Positions 24,733 through 33,014 of a stretch of 64,000 bases of DNA are shown here, one piece after another. The position numbers and the translations under genes are program-made. The notes beneath the pieces are model-generated. The model searched no databases. It was not told where the DNA came from and was given only the letters and a program-made list of their open reading frames with translations. The stretch is from the NCBI RefSeq assembly GCF_946479755.1, contig NZ_CAMLHC010000001.1, forward strand, positions 62,001-126,000, given 5' to 3'. Source of the DNA: an uncultured Chitinophaga sp. GTDB taxonomy: Bacteria > Bacteroidota > Bacteroidia > Chitinophagales > Chitinophagaceae. Positions within the stretch are counted from its first letter, which is position 1, and each line of letters begins with the position of its first letter.

Positions 24733-25707
24733 ATGAAAAAATTATCCCTTTATTGTAAGTTAACCGTGTTAACCTTTTTTGTGGCTTTCTCTGCTGTTCG
24801 TGCTGAAACTGTTGATCAATATACAGCAGCAGTAACCTTTCCGGCCGGCTACGCCGTAGGCGACTATGTGGAATTTCTGAAGGCCAGTCCTTCCGCCGTG
24901 GGTGCTTCCGGCTATTACGAAGTCTCTATTGCATATACCCGTAGCGGTATCGCCGCGGCGGCTACTTTCCTGGTGGGCGTTACCCATGCCAATCCTGATA
25001 AGTGGAGAGAAGCGGGACGGATCAACAAGAGTGGTTTTCTGGCAGCCATGGATGAGAGCTTCACGGTAGATGTGAATGGTCAGTCCGGGAATGTGCGTTT
25101 CCGCATAAGGGCCATCAACACCTACGGATCGGCCACCAATGCTGTGGGCGTGAATGTGAAAGTCCGCGCCATCAACTTCAACGACAGCTGGGCGGCCCTG
25201 GACGTGAGAGGCAATAACACTGCGCCTGTGGGACTGATGCCTATGACCAACGAATGGAACCTGTTCGTCGGTAACCCGAGAGACACGGCGGCGGCCAATG
25301 TAGCGCTGACAGCTACTGCCAGCGGTAATGTCGGTATCGGTACCCGCACGCCGCAGTCCAGGCTGGCGGTGGCCGGCACCATCACCGCGCAACGGGTAAA
25401 AGTAACCGCCGCAGGCTGGCCTGACTATGTGTTCCACAGCAATTACCGCCTGCCTTCCCTGCAGGAAGTGGGCGAGTATATCCGGGTGTATGGTCATCTT
25501 CCGGAGATACCGGCAGCAGCGGTAGTGGAAAAAGAAGGGCAGGACGTAGGGGAGATGAACAAGGCGCTGTTGAAGAAGGTGGAGGAGCTGACGTTATACC
25601 TGATGGAAGAAAACCAGCAACGTAAAAAGCTGGAGGCGGAAATGAGCGCACTCAGGAACAAACAACAGGTGCTGGAGCAGCAGTTACAGGCGTTGCAGCA
25701 AAAGTAA
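24733..25707 (+). CDS. Secreted protein with tail-fibre-like C-terminal module
   Basis: A 324-residue exported protein with a Sec signal (MKKLSLYCKLTVLTFFVAFSAVRA). Residues about 25-195 form a beta-rich domain I do not recognise. From about 195 on it has the GNVGIGTRTPQSRLAVAGTI motif, then WPDYVFHSNYRLPSLQEV and HLPEIPAA, and a terminal coiled coil (MNKALLKKVEELTLYLMEEN ...). This C-terminal block is widespread in Bacteroidota exported proteins and resembles the fibre/self-chaperone ends of phage tail spikes, probably driving trimerisation. The protein is likely outside the cell or surface-exposed. It stands alone between two terminators. Confidence 0.75.
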   Translation: MKKLSLYCKLTVLTFFVAFSAVRAETVDQYTAAVTFPAGYAVGDYVEFLKASPSAVGASGYYEVSIAYTRSGIAAAATFLVGVTHANPDKWREAGRINKSGFLAAMDESFTVDVNGQSGNVRFRIRAINTYGSATNAVGVNVKVRAINFNDSWAALDVRGNNTAPVGLMPMTNEWNLFVGNPRDTAAANVALTATASGNVGIGTRTPQSRLAVAGTITAQRVKVTAAGWPDYVFHSNYRLPSLQEVGEYIRVYGHLPEIPAAAVVEKEGQDVGEMNKALLKKVEELTLYLMEENQQRKKLEAEMSALRNKQQVLEQQLQALQQK

Positions 25708-25729
25708 TGTCCCTGCTGCTTGCTTTCCT

Positions 25730-25750
25730 TTACCCTTTTGGGTAATTTTA
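25730..25750 (+). terminator. Small hairpin between the fibre-like gene and the PLP enzyme gene
   Basis: TTACCC and GGGTAA form a 6-bp stem with a TTTT loop followed by TTTTA. It may end the upstream transcript, and the TAATTTTAG at 25743-25751 also resembles a -7 element for the next gene. Confidence 0.4.
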
Positions 25751-25772
25751 GGAAGAATCAAAAGCAGTAGTC

Positions 25773-26918
25773 ATGAAAAGCACTGGTACGTTATGCGTGC
25801 ATCCGCTGGAGCCGTCCGGCGTCCTCGGCGGGGCGGTGACCGCCGCCGTGATGCCCGCTGTGGCCTACGCCTATGGAGATACGGATACGCTGCGGTATCC
25901 CGGTTTTTATTCTACTTATAACCAGCAACGGCTGGGACAGATCGTTGCCAATCTTGAAAAAGGCAGCTGGGGCATCGCCCATAGCTCAGGGATGGCCGCT
26001 ATCAGCACGGCTATCCTTTCGTTCGCGCAACAGGGGGACCATGTGCTCTTTTCGCGCGATCTCTATGGCGGCACCTGGAAACTGGCAGAACAGGAACTGC
26101 CCAAACGGGGTATCCGTTGCAGTTATGCCGGCAATACGCTCGCGGAATTCGAAGCGCAGCTTGAAAAAGATACCAAAGTGATCTACCTCGAAACGCCGGC
26201 CAACCCGCTGCTCAGCATCGTTCCCCTGAAAGCCATAGCATCGCTGGCGGCCAGCCGGGGGATTGTTACCATCGTAGACAATACGTTTGCCACGCCGATC
26301 AATCAGCAGCCGTTACTGCTGGGTATCGATATCGTTATACACAGCGGCACCAAATACCTGGGCGGCCACAACGACCTGCCTTTTGGCATACTGGTGGCTG
26401 CGCATGAAGACCATCGCAGCAGGATCATGGACACCGCTAAAATGTATGGCGGGTCACTGGCGCCCCAGGAGTGTTACCTGGCCGAGAGAAGTCTTAAAAC
26501 ACTCGCGCTGCGGGTACAGCAGCATAACGCCAACGCGCTCGCACTGGCGGAGTATCTGTCGGTATGCCCGGAAGTGGGGCAGGTGTTCTATCCCGGCCTG
26601 CCTTCCCACCGTGATTACCAGCTGGCCTGTGAACAGATGTCCGCCTTCGGCGGGATGTTATCCTTTGAACTGAATACCACACCGGATAAACTGGAAGCTT
26701 TCCTTGACCATCTTGAACTGATAAAACCTGCGCTGAGCCTCGGTGGCGTGGAAAGCCTGATCTGTCAGCCGTCCACCACCTCCCACAGAGCACTGTCAGC
26801 TGCGGCACGGCAGGAGCTGGGCATCGCTGACAACCTGCTGCGGCTCTCTGCCGGCATAGAAGATGTTGCAGACCTGAAAGCCGATATTGAACAGGCGATA
26901 CAGCGTGCAGGCATCTGA
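25773..26918 (+). CDS. Cys/Met metabolism PLP-dependent enzyme (cystathionine gamma-synthase/lyase type)
   Basis: A 381-residue fold-type I PLP enzyme of the Cys/Met metabolism family. Readable landmarks are AYAYGDTDTLRYPGFYSTYNQQRL near the start, SSGMAAISTAILSF (phosphate-binding), IYLETPANPLLSIV, IVTIVDNTFATPI (Asp holding the pyridine nitrogen) and HSGTKYLGGHND with the Schiff-base lysine. The SLGGVESLICQPSTTSH segment near the C-terminus matches gamma-synthases and gamma-lyases. It would use or form cystathionine, homocysteine or methionine; exact direction cannot be told from sequence. It is 22 bases before the SUKH gene on the same strand but no met/cys genes are nearby. Confidence 0.85.
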   Translation: MKSTGTLCVHPLEPSGVLGGAVTAAVMPAVAYAYGDTDTLRYPGFYSTYNQQRLGQIVANLEKGSWGIAHSSGMAAISTAILSFAQQGDHVLFSRDLYGGTWKLAEQELPKRGIRCSYAGNTLAEFEAQLEKDTKVIYLETPANPLLSIVPLKAIASLAASRGIVTIVDNTFATPINQQPLLLGIDIVIHSGTKYLGGHNDLPFGILVAAHEDHRSRIMDTAKMYGGSLAPQECYLAERSLKTLALRVQQHNANALALAEYLSVCPEVGQVFYPGLPSHRDYQLACEQMSAFGGMLSFELNTTPDKLEAFLDHLELIKPALSLGGVESLICQPSTTSHRALSAAARQELGIADNLLRLSAGIEDVADLKADIEQAIQRAGI

Positions 26919-26940
26919 GATATGTTGTACCTTGCAGCCC

Positions 26941-27984
26941 ATGAGCAATACTTTAGTTAACCTGACCGATACTCTGTTTGCAGAAAAGGATGGTAATAAA
27001 TTCGCCACCCTGAAAGATAAACTCATTCGCAGTTATGCTGGCAAAGACCGGCAGGCAGTGATAGAAGCACTGATGCGTTACGCCCGCGAAGGCCAGCTGT
27101 TGCACTGGCGGGGATCCCTGGTAGCAGAAACCGTCCGCCTGGTGGCACCCGGTGAAAGCGTGTGGCGTCCTTTCTTTGAATGGGCATTGACGCAGCCGTC
27201 GCTGGCCTACTGGGCCACAGACGGGCTGCTGACAACAGCCGGCCGTGATGCCTATCCTATACTGGTGGCGCTGGCGCTGAACGAAGACCGGTCGCCCGAA
27301 CAACGTGCCAAAGCGATCAAGAGCCTGGCGATGTACAGCCGTCAGCCTTTCGACAGAGAACTGCCTTCCGACCCCGGCTACTGGAAGCCAGCACAGCTGC
27401 GACTCGCAGAACTGCAAGCCTGGCAGGAGCAGGGATACCCTGACGGAGCAGGGTACGCACCGCCACAGGTGCATCCGTCGTTACTGCATCCCGGTAATGA
27501 TTTCGAGAAACTGATGGCCAGACTGGATAAGCAGCTGGAGAAAAAACGGCGGAAAAACAAGGATCATGCAAACCCTTCCGACTGGCTAACCGTAGCCGAT
27601 GAAAAGGACATCGCGTACATCCGTGAACGTTGGACGCTGCCGGAAGTCTATCTTAATTTTCTGCGATATTATTCCCCGTTGAAAGTTACCTTCACAGGCC
27701 CGGATTTTACAGAAGGACTGTCCCTGTACGGCGCACATGAACTGGCAGCGCGGCAGGGCGGTTATGCTTACAACGGTATCAGCGGCGAGCCACTGACCGA
27801 CTGGCCTTCCCACCTGCTGGTCATTGGCGATGATGGTGCTGATCCCTATTGCCTGGACTTGTCGGCCATTAAGGACGGCGATGCGCCGGTGCTGATGGCG
27901 CTGCACGGACAGGGAGACTGGGATTTTGAAGTGTATGCGGAGCGTTTTACGGCCTTTATGGAGGAATTGGTGAAAGGGAAATAA
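26941..27984 (+). CDS. SUKH (SMI1/KNR4) family protein
   Basis: A 347-residue protein started at MSNTLVNLTDTLF; the upstream extension overlaps the PLP gene. The first 200 residues are helical, HEAT-like (DKLIRSYAGKDRQAVIEALM, ALALNEDRSPEQRAKAIKSLA). The C-terminal 130 residues are a SUKH/SMI1-KNR4 domain: TVADEKDIAYIRERWTLPEVYLNFLRYYSP, then LLVIGDDGADPYCLDLS. SUKH proteins are often immunity proteins against polymorphic nuclease toxins but also serve other roles. No toxin gene is adjacent, so it may be an orphan immunity gene or a general scaffold. A TACCTTGC sequence just before the ATG may be a -7 element, giving a near-leaderless start. Confidence 0.75.
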   Translation: MSNTLVNLTDTLFAEKDGNKFATLKDKLIRSYAGKDRQAVIEALMRYAREGQLLHWRGSLVAETVRLVAPGESVWRPFFEWALTQPSLAYWATDGLLTTAGRDAYPILVALALNEDRSPEQRAKAIKSLAMYSRQPFDRELPSDPGYWKPAQLRLAELQAWQEQGYPDGAGYAPPQVHPSLLHPGNDFEKLMARLDKQLEKKRRKNKDHANPSDWLTVADEKDIAYIRERWTLPEVYLNFLRYYSPLKVTFTGPDFTEGLSLYGAHELAARQGGYAYNGISGEPLTDWPSHLLVIGDDGADPYCLDLSAIKDGDAPVLMALHGQGDWDFEVYAERFTAFMEELVKGK

Positions 27985-28017
27985 TAACAGTTACCTTTAG
28001 AATACACCTGTGAATAT

Positions 28018-28725
28018 ATGCGCTATGTCCTGTTTTGTTGGTTGCTCCTGCTGATGGCCTGCAACGGGCGTTCTCGTCCTGTTTCGGCGTTGTTTCCGCA
28101 GGACTCCGGCTACCTTCTTAAGAAGGAGGTGGAACCTTTCCTCATTGTAAATCACCTGACAGACAGCACTTCGGAGCTTTGGAGGCTGGCAGCGGATACC
28201 GATACTTTTGGGAAATATTACCGGAAACCAGATGGCACTGTCATGGCGTGTTTGATGGACCTGGGATCAGCCGTTTTCGCGACGCTTTTGATAATGGAGA
28301 TCAATTCATATGATTCCATATTGAAAGAGGAACGTTATATACATTGGAATTATGATAATTGCTGGAATGGCTTTGATGGCTTTTCCCGGACAGATGATTA
28401 TTACTTTCTGAAAATCTGCGGTACGGGCAGCGCATTTTCGGCGTCACATCTTTTTGCTTTTAAGCGTGTCACTCCGCAGGACAGTCTTCATAGCATTACG
28501 CAGAATATATGGATGAGCACAGGCGGCTATATCCGGGCTATATCCGGCGTGCGGCAGCTAAACGGAGACACCTTGCGGATGCACTATACGGTATTGCAAC
28601 AGAGGAATACAGGCGGCATCCCGACGCCTACTGACACTACGCGGTTCACTATTGCCTATGTCAACGACCGCCAGGGGTGGCATGCTTTGGATAGCACACT
28701 GGTGATAAAAGAGCTGTATGATTAA
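28018..28725 (+). CDS. Putative lipoprotein of unknown function
   Basis: A 235-residue protein with a lipoprotein signal (MRYVLFCWLLLLMAC, lipobox LMAC with Cys15). The mature part is soluble, with WNGFDGFSRTDDYYFLKICGTGSAFSA and paired strands, and no recognised domain. It is presumably attached to the outer or inner membrane facing the periplasm. The start lies 33 bases after the SUKH gene, behind a TTACCTTTAG sequence that may act as a promoter -7 element. The neighbours give no functional hint. Confidence 0.65.
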   Translation: MRYVLFCWLLLLMACNGRSRPVSALFPQDSGYLLKKEVEPFLIVNHLTDSTSELWRLAADTDTFGKYYRKPDGTVMACLMDLGSAVFATLLIMEINSYDSILKEERYIHWNYDNCWNGFDGFSRTDDYYFLKICGTGSAFSASHLFAFKRVTPQDSLHSITQNIWMSTGGYIRAISGVRQLNGDTLRMHYTVLQQRNTGGIPTPTDTTRFTIAYVNDRQGWHALDSTLVIKELYD

Positions 28726-28740
28726 TGATATCTTTCGCTG

Positions 28741-28815
28741 ATTGCTAATAGCTGGTATGCCCTGGTATTCGACCCTGACGGCCGAAAAATAGAACTAACG
28801 GAAATCCCTAATTGA
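28741..28815 (+). pseudogene. Remnant of a VOC/glyoxalase-like gene (C-terminal scrap)
   Basis: In one plus-strand frame the bases 28753-28815 read WYALVFDPDGRKIELTEIPN and stop. This is the characteristic last strand of glyoxalase/bleomycin-resistance (VOC) proteins, where FDPDGNxIEL carries the metal-binding Glu. No start codon or upstream part of the domain exists: the frame is closed by a TGA at 28729. The remainder was presumably deleted. It overlaps the end of the macro-domain gene on the other strand by 8 bases. Confidence 0.55.
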
Positions 28816-29281
28816 AATCGTACACTGTTACTCCAATACCTTTGGCTGTCAGTTCCTGCTGAATAAGGGGTTCTATCTTATCCCAGGTGCCGCCGGCCAG
28901 GCCACAGCCTATGCGGGGCATATGTATGGTGGCGTTGTGGGCCGTGGCAAACGCTGCTACCTGCCCCAGTCCTTCCTGTATGGCTTCATAACGAACAGGA
29001 GGGACGCCGCCTTTTCCGTTGGTGATTTTATGCTGGCCGATCACATTCGCTACCCACAGTTGCGATTCCACCGCTACCAGTTGCGCATTCCCCAAAGCGA
29101 AATTTTCTCCGGAGGCATACCAGTCGCGGAATGCTTTTTCCGGTTGCGGCCAGCGGGCAGACAAGGCCAACACAAATCCTTTTCCCCAACGCCCGATATC
29201 ATTACAGATATGAACAATTATTTTTTCACCGTCGCCAACAGGTTGCGTGGCATCTCCCTGGATGTACCTGATCTCGCTCAT
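28808..29281 (-). CDS. Macro-domain protein (ADP-ribose binding)
   Basis: A 157-residue single macro domain of the Poa1p/OARD1-like type. IRYIQGDATQPVGDGEKIIVHICNDIGRWGKGFV carries the adenosine Asp-contact (GDAT) and the catalytic-loop region; MPRIGCGLAGGTWDKIEPLI is the second ADP-ribose loop (GxGxxGG-type). Such enzymes remove ADP-ribose-1''-phosphate or ADP-ribosyl groups. It is cytoplasmic and monocistronic. A good Bacteroidota promoter lies at 29305-29335 on the same strand. No ADP-ribosyltransferase or tRNA ligase gene was seen near it, so the biological substrate is open. Confidence 0.85.
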   Translation of the reverse strand: MSEIRYIQGDATQPVGDGEKIIVHICNDIGRWGKGFVLALSARWPQPEKAFRDWYASGENFALGNAQLVAVESQLWVANVIGQHKITNGKGGVPPVRYEAIQEGLGQVAAFATAHNATIHMPRIGCGLAGGTWDKIEPLIQQELTAKGIGVTVYDFN

Positions 29282-29304
29282 CTGCTTTTAGATTTACTTT
29301 GCGT

Positions 29305-29335
29305 CAAAAATACGTTAACTTGTTGGTGTTACCAA
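29305..29335 (-). promoter_or_regulatory. Bacteroidota-type promoter of the macro-domain gene
   Basis: On the minus strand TTG (29335-29333) and TATTTTTG (29312-29305) are separated by 20 bases, close to the -33/-7 consensus. The ATG at 29281 lies about 24 bases downstream. Confidence 0.5.
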
Positions 29336-29360
29336 ATATCAGATCAGTCAGCGATACCTT

Positions 29361-29392
29361 AAAAAAATACAGCCCTGTCCGGACAGGGCTGT
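29361..29392 (-). terminator. Rho-independent terminator after the DoxX gene
   Basis: A perfect 24-base palindrome (ACAGCCCTGTCC and its mirror) is followed on the minus strand by ATTTTTTT. It begins 9 bases past the stop of the DoxX gene. Confidence 0.9.
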
Positions 29393-29400
29393 GGATCATT

Positions 29401-29790
29401 TCACACAACTGACAACTTCGATGTGTCTTTTTCCTTCAATCTTTTGTGGTGATAGACATAAGAGCCAGCCAGTACAGCAAAGAAGATGAGGAACATCCAG
29501 GAAGACGAAACTTCGCCAATGGCAATACCAGAGTAGAGTGCGCCGGTGAGATCATACACCAGGCCGGCATACGCCCATTCTTTCAGTCGCGGATGGCCGG
29601 GAGTGACGATCGCAATAACAGCCAGCAGTTTGGCGATGCCCAGGAACGGGAGCAGGTACATCGGATAGCCGAGGTGCCGGAAGACATCCCTGGCTTCTTT
29701 TACAGACAGTGCATCCGGTATGGCAGACATGGTAATTCCCGCAGCGAGTAAACCGGTGAAAATCCAATAAAGAACAGTTGTTTTTTTCAT
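29401..29790 (-). CDS. DoxX-like membrane protein
   Basis: A 129-residue membrane protein started at MKKTTVLYWIFTGLLAAG; upstream codons to 29877 are an artefact of the open frame. Four hydrophobic helices are seen. HLGYPMYLLPFLGIAKLLAVIAIV and LKEWAYAGLVYDLTGALYSGIA fit the DoxX-like (DoxX_2) family, which is common in Bacteroidota and of unknown biochemical role, perhaps linked to quinone or redox handling. The gene stands alone with its own terminator. Confidence 0.85.
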   Translation of the reverse strand: MKKTTVLYWIFTGLLAAGITMSAIPDALSVKEARDVFRHLGYPMYLLPFLGIAKLLAVIAIVTPGHPRLKEWAYAGLVYDLTGALYSGIAIGEVSSSWMFLIFFAVLAGSYVYHHKRLKEKDTSKLSVV

Positions 29791-30078
29791 GTGATAGCTA
29801 TTTATGGGTGTTTCGTGATAACAGTGTTTATAAATAGCCGCGTGGCTCACGTGGTAACATTCAGGGGGGAACGGCAATCATGTGTATTATTTCCTTTCTG
29901 GTTGGACGAACAGCGCTCGTCTCATCAAGACGCAACCTTTTGGTTGTATAAAGATAGGGAACCTTTGGTTTGTAGATTGATTTTTTCCGGCAGATATGAT
30001 TATGATTTCCGGAGATGCTTTGATAGTTTTGTACAGACAGCTACGCGCTATCTTTTCACGTTAAAAACAATCCATCCC

Positions 30079-31206
30079 TTGAAAAAGAAATTCCGCTTGT
30101 TGTGCCTGCTGGCATTGGGTGTCAGCCAGCTGCTGTCTGCACAGCGTTACTATTTGTTTGTGGGTTCCTATAACCAGGATAAAAACAAGGCAGGCATCTA
30201 CATATATCGTTTTAATCCCGGTAATGGCACACTACAGGCGGTCAGCAAAGTCAGCCAGGTGCTGAACCCCGCCTACCTGGTACCTTCGGCGGACGGCCAT
30301 TACCTCTACGCCTGTACGGACGCGCAGACGCCCGGAGCCGGCAGCGTGACCAGCTACTCTTTTAACCCGGCAACAGGAGAGGCTGCCTGGCGTAGCAGCC
30401 AGTCTGCCGGTGGTGAAAACCCGGTATATATCACAGAACATAACAGCCGGCGCTGGCTGGCGGTGGCGAATTATACCGGCGGCAGCGCCGCAGTACTCCC
30501 GGTAAAGGATGGCTATATCGGTAAAGCTGCACAGGTGCTGGTATTCAAAGACAGCAGCCTCACGGACCGGCAACGCAGTTCACATATCCATTCGGCGGTA
30601 CTGGACCCGGCACACCGCTTTCTTTTTCTGCCGGACCTGGGAGCGGATAAAATCCGCTGTTTCGCCTTTGACACAGATAACGTACAGCCATTACAACCGG
30701 CCACGCCGCCTTTTACCGCAACCGTGCCCGGCAGCGGTCCGCGGCACTTCACCTTCCATCCCCGCCTGCCACTGGCGTATTGTATAGAAGAATTGTCGGG
30801 CATGGTCAGTGTTTACCGGTATGGCAACGGGCGGCTCGACAGCCTGCAACGGTTACCGGCGCATTTCACACCCCGAAAAGGCGACAACTATGGCGGCGCA
30901 GACATCCACGCTTCGCCGGATGGCCATTTCCTCTACGTTTCCACCCGCATGGACGAAAATATCATCGTGACCTACGCAATCGATCCGGCATCGGGACTGC
31001 TCAGAAAAATAGCACATCAGTCTACCGGGGGGAATCATCCGCGCAACTTCGTGATCGATCCTACCGGCAAATACCTGCTGGTGGCTAATCAGATGAGCAA
31101 TAACATCGTGGTGTTTGAACGCAATATGCAAACAGGGTTGTTGAGGAAAACGGGTACGGAGTTAACCATGCCGGCGCCTTCCTGCCTACAGATCAAAGCC
31201 TACTAA
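30079..31206 (+). CDS. Lactonase family protein (6-phosphogluconolactonase-like beta-propeller)
   Basis: A 375-residue exported beta-propeller. I start it at TTG 30079, which gives MKKKFRLLCLLALGVSQLLSA, a proper signal peptide; the open frame extends to 29791 but that part is not protein-like. Propeller-blade motifs recur: YYLFVGSYNQDKNKAGIYIY, NPAYLVPSADGHYLYACTD, SSHIHSAVLDPAHRFLFLPDLGADKI, GPRHFTFHPRLPLAYCIEEL and HPRNFVIDPTGKYLLVANQ. These match the YbhE-type lactonases. It would hydrolyse a sugar lactone in the periplasm. It lies tail to tail with the 5-alpha-reductase-like gene 3 bases away. Confidence 0.85.
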   Translation: MKKKFRLLCLLALGVSQLLSAQRYYLFVGSYNQDKNKAGIYIYRFNPGNGTLQAVSKVSQVLNPAYLVPSADGHYLYACTDAQTPGAGSVTSYSFNPATGEAAWRSSQSAGGENPVYITEHNSRRWLAVANYTGGSAAVLPVKDGYIGKAAQVLVFKDSSLTDRQRSSHIHSAVLDPAHRFLFLPDLGADKIRCFAFDTDNVQPLQPATPPFTATVPGSGPRHFTFHPRLPLAYCIEELSGMVSVYRYGNGRLDSLQRLPAHFTPRKGDNYGGADIHASPDGHFLYVSTRMDENIIVTYAIDPASGLLRKIAHQSTGGNHPRNFVIDPTGKYLLVANQMSNNIVVFERNMQTGLLRKTGTELTMPAPSCLQIKAY

Positions 31207-31209
31207 ACA

Positions 31210-31977
31210 TTACCAGAGGAAAGGAATCAATACCCGCCGCTGTGAAGGGTAGTCGGGAAACCGCTGCCGGTACCACCGCTGATTGGCGGCGGCCCTTGGT
31301 ACCAGGTTGGCGCAGGTCCAGATAAAGAAAGCCAGTGCCGGCGCACTCCACGTCAGCAGCGCATAACCGCCCCATTCCAGGATCTCGCCCATGAGGTTGG
31401 GAGAGGTAACGTATTCAAAAAGTCCGCCCTGTGGCAACTTATAACCGGTGTCATGTTTGCCGCGCAGGCCTATCAGGTGATAGTCCGCGGACCAGTTGAT
31501 CAGCATACCGGCAAAAAAGCAACAGGTGCCTGCTATAAAAGGGAGGCTGGTAAACCAGTCGTCGGCATACGTGGCATAGTGTCCAAACCAGGAACCCAGC
31601 AACGAACCATTGACCGTATTAAATAAAACGGCCGACAACATAATCACCAGCGGCATCTTCTTGCCCCGGGTACGTATCATAAACGGATATACGAAACTGC
31701 GGTGCAGGTAATGCAGCAGGAACATACCGGTCATTACACCGGCCGGCGAAGTCCACTTCACCGCTGTCGGCGGCTGCCATATAAAAAAAGATACCAGCAC
31801 GGTGGTCTCCATGATGATCCATCCCAGTTTATTACTGATCATGGGGCCCCATTTCTCGGAGGTAAAGCGTCCGTAAGGCGCCTCACGCCGCAGCAGGTAA
31901 AGCGCGGCGATGATGCCGATGGCCGACCAGCCGCCAATAAAAAGGTAGTATTGCTGAAGGGTAGGATATGCATTCAT
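31210..31977 (-). CDS. Steroid 5-alpha-reductase-like membrane protein
   Basis: A 255-residue polytopic membrane protein with six or seven hydrophobic helices. The C-terminal half carries the 3-oxo-5-alpha-steroid 4-dehydrogenase family pattern: INWSADYHLIGLRGK, GYKLPQGGLFEYVTSPNLMGEILEW and the final RAAANQRWYRQRFPDYPSQRR, which binds NADPH. The family reduces a C=C bond next to a carbonyl in steroids or polyprenoids. It overlaps the preceding epimerase gene by 4 bases, so the two act as a unit, possibly for a lipid or terpenoid substrate in the membrane. The true substrate in this organism is unknown. Confidence 0.8.
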   Translation of the reverse strand: MNAYPTLQQYYLFIGGWSAIGIIAALYLLRREAPYGRFTSEKWGPMISNKLGWIIMETTVLVSFFIWQPPTAVKWTSPAGVMTGMFLLHYLHRSFVYPFMIRTRGKKMPLVIMLSAVLFNTVNGSLLGSWFGHYATYADDWFTSLPFIAGTCCFFAGMLINWSADYHLIGLRGKHDTGYKLPQGGLFEYVTSPNLMGEILEWGGYALLTWSAPALAFFIWTCANLVPRAAANQRWYRQRFPDYPSQRRVLIPFLW

Positions 31978-32948
31978 GGGAGCATCTTGTTTTCTTTAAA
32001 CCATACGATGGTGTCCTGTAACGTGTCGGCAAGACGGCCGGGACGAAAGCCCAGTTCCCGCCTTGCTTTACTGCTGTCTATTTTACGGTTGCTGCGGATA
32101 AGGTTGTACACGGACTGCTTTGTGTAGAACGGTGCGCCGCCGGTCAGCCGCGCAAAGATACGTACCAGCGGCAACAGTCCCATCACCAGCCACAGGGGCA
32201 ATACGGGGAGGAATATACGTTTTCCTTTGATCTGTGCAATGTGCGCGGATAGTGTTTTCAGCGTCATCCAATCGCCGCTGAGGATGTAGGCCTGTCCGGG
32301 CGTGCCGGCCGTCAGCGCCCGGGAAACGGCCTGCGCCACCTGCCTGACATCCACAAAATCTACGCCGCCGGGGAATATTGCGGGTATCTTCCCCCGGTAA
32401 ATACGCACCACGGCATCCCCGATCAAGGAAGGGCGCCGGTCAAACGGGCCGATGACGGCCGTAGGCGCCAGCGCGATCACCTCCAGCTGCGGCCCGTTAC
32501 AGGCCAACGCTATCTCCTGGGATACCGCCTTGGAATGATCATAACTGTAACGCATCGCCTGGGTATATGGACGGGTTTCGTCCATCGGCATATCGTAAGG
32601 GGCCTGCTCGTAGGCCGTGATAGAGCTGATATATAAAAACCGCCGGACGCCGGCCTGCTGCGCTGCTTCGGTCAACAGCCGGGTAGTGGTGGTATTGAAA
32701 TGAAACCCCTCCATATCCGGCGTATCGCTCACCGAGATCACCGCCGCCATGTGAATGACTGCGTCCATCTCTGCTACAAATGTGGCGACAAAATCAGGAT
32801 CTAACAGGGAGCCATATACGTAGGTAGCTCCGTTGGCGGGTGGCTGGGTTTTCCGGGCGTGAATTTTCAACTGATGTCCCTGAGCCAGCAGCAAGGGTGT
32901 GAGGACGGTGCCTATATAACCCGTTGCGCCGGTGATTGCGATTTTCAT
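31974..32948 (-). CDS. NAD-dependent epimerase/dehydratase family protein
   Basis: A 324-residue extended SDR. IAITGATGYIGTVLTPLLL is the dinucleotide-binding motif; the catalytic region has FLYISSITAYEQAP and MRYSYDHSKAVSQEIAL (YxxxK). VIALAPTAVIGPFD and FPGGVDFVDVRQVAQAV are typical of the 3-beta-HSD/dihydroflavonol-reductase branch, like the gene at 21742. It is translationally coupled (4-base overlap) to a 5-alpha-reductase-like gene, a pairing that fits two-step reduction of an enone lipid. No regulator is adjacent. Confidence 0.8.
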   Translation of the reverse strand: MKIAITGATGYIGTVLTPLLLAQGHQLKIHARKTQPPANGATYVYGSLLDPDFVATFVAEMDAVIHMAAVISVSDTPDMEGFHFNTTTTRLLTEAAQQAGVRRFLYISSITAYEQAPYDMPMDETRPYTQAMRYSYDHSKAVSQEIALACNGPQLEVIALAPTAVIGPFDRRPSLIGDAVVRIYRGKIPAIFPGGVDFVDVRQVAQAVSRALTAGTPGQAYILSGDWMTLKTLSAHIAQIKGKRIFLPVLPLWLVMGLLPLVRIFARLTGGAPFYTKQSVYNLIRSNRKIDSSKARRELGFRPGRLADTLQDTIVWFKENKMLP

Positions 32949-32986
32949 GCATCGAATATAATATTTTATTTGATGCGTTATTGGTT

Positions 32987-33006
32987 CCCGGGGGCCACGC
33001 CCCGGG
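32987..33006. repeat. GC-rich intergenic palindrome (copy 3)
   Basis: CCCGGGG and CCCCGGG arms surround a 6-base loop, between the multicopper oxidase stop and the epimerase start. It is the third member of a set with 13121 and 18021. Confidence 0.6.
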
Positions 33007-33014
33007 AGCCATGA

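Noticed and set aside
26941..27984. The SUKH protein as immunity partner of the eCIS toxin.
   Set aside because: It is about 15 kb from the cargo gene and on the other strand, and a better immunity candidate lies next to the cargo.
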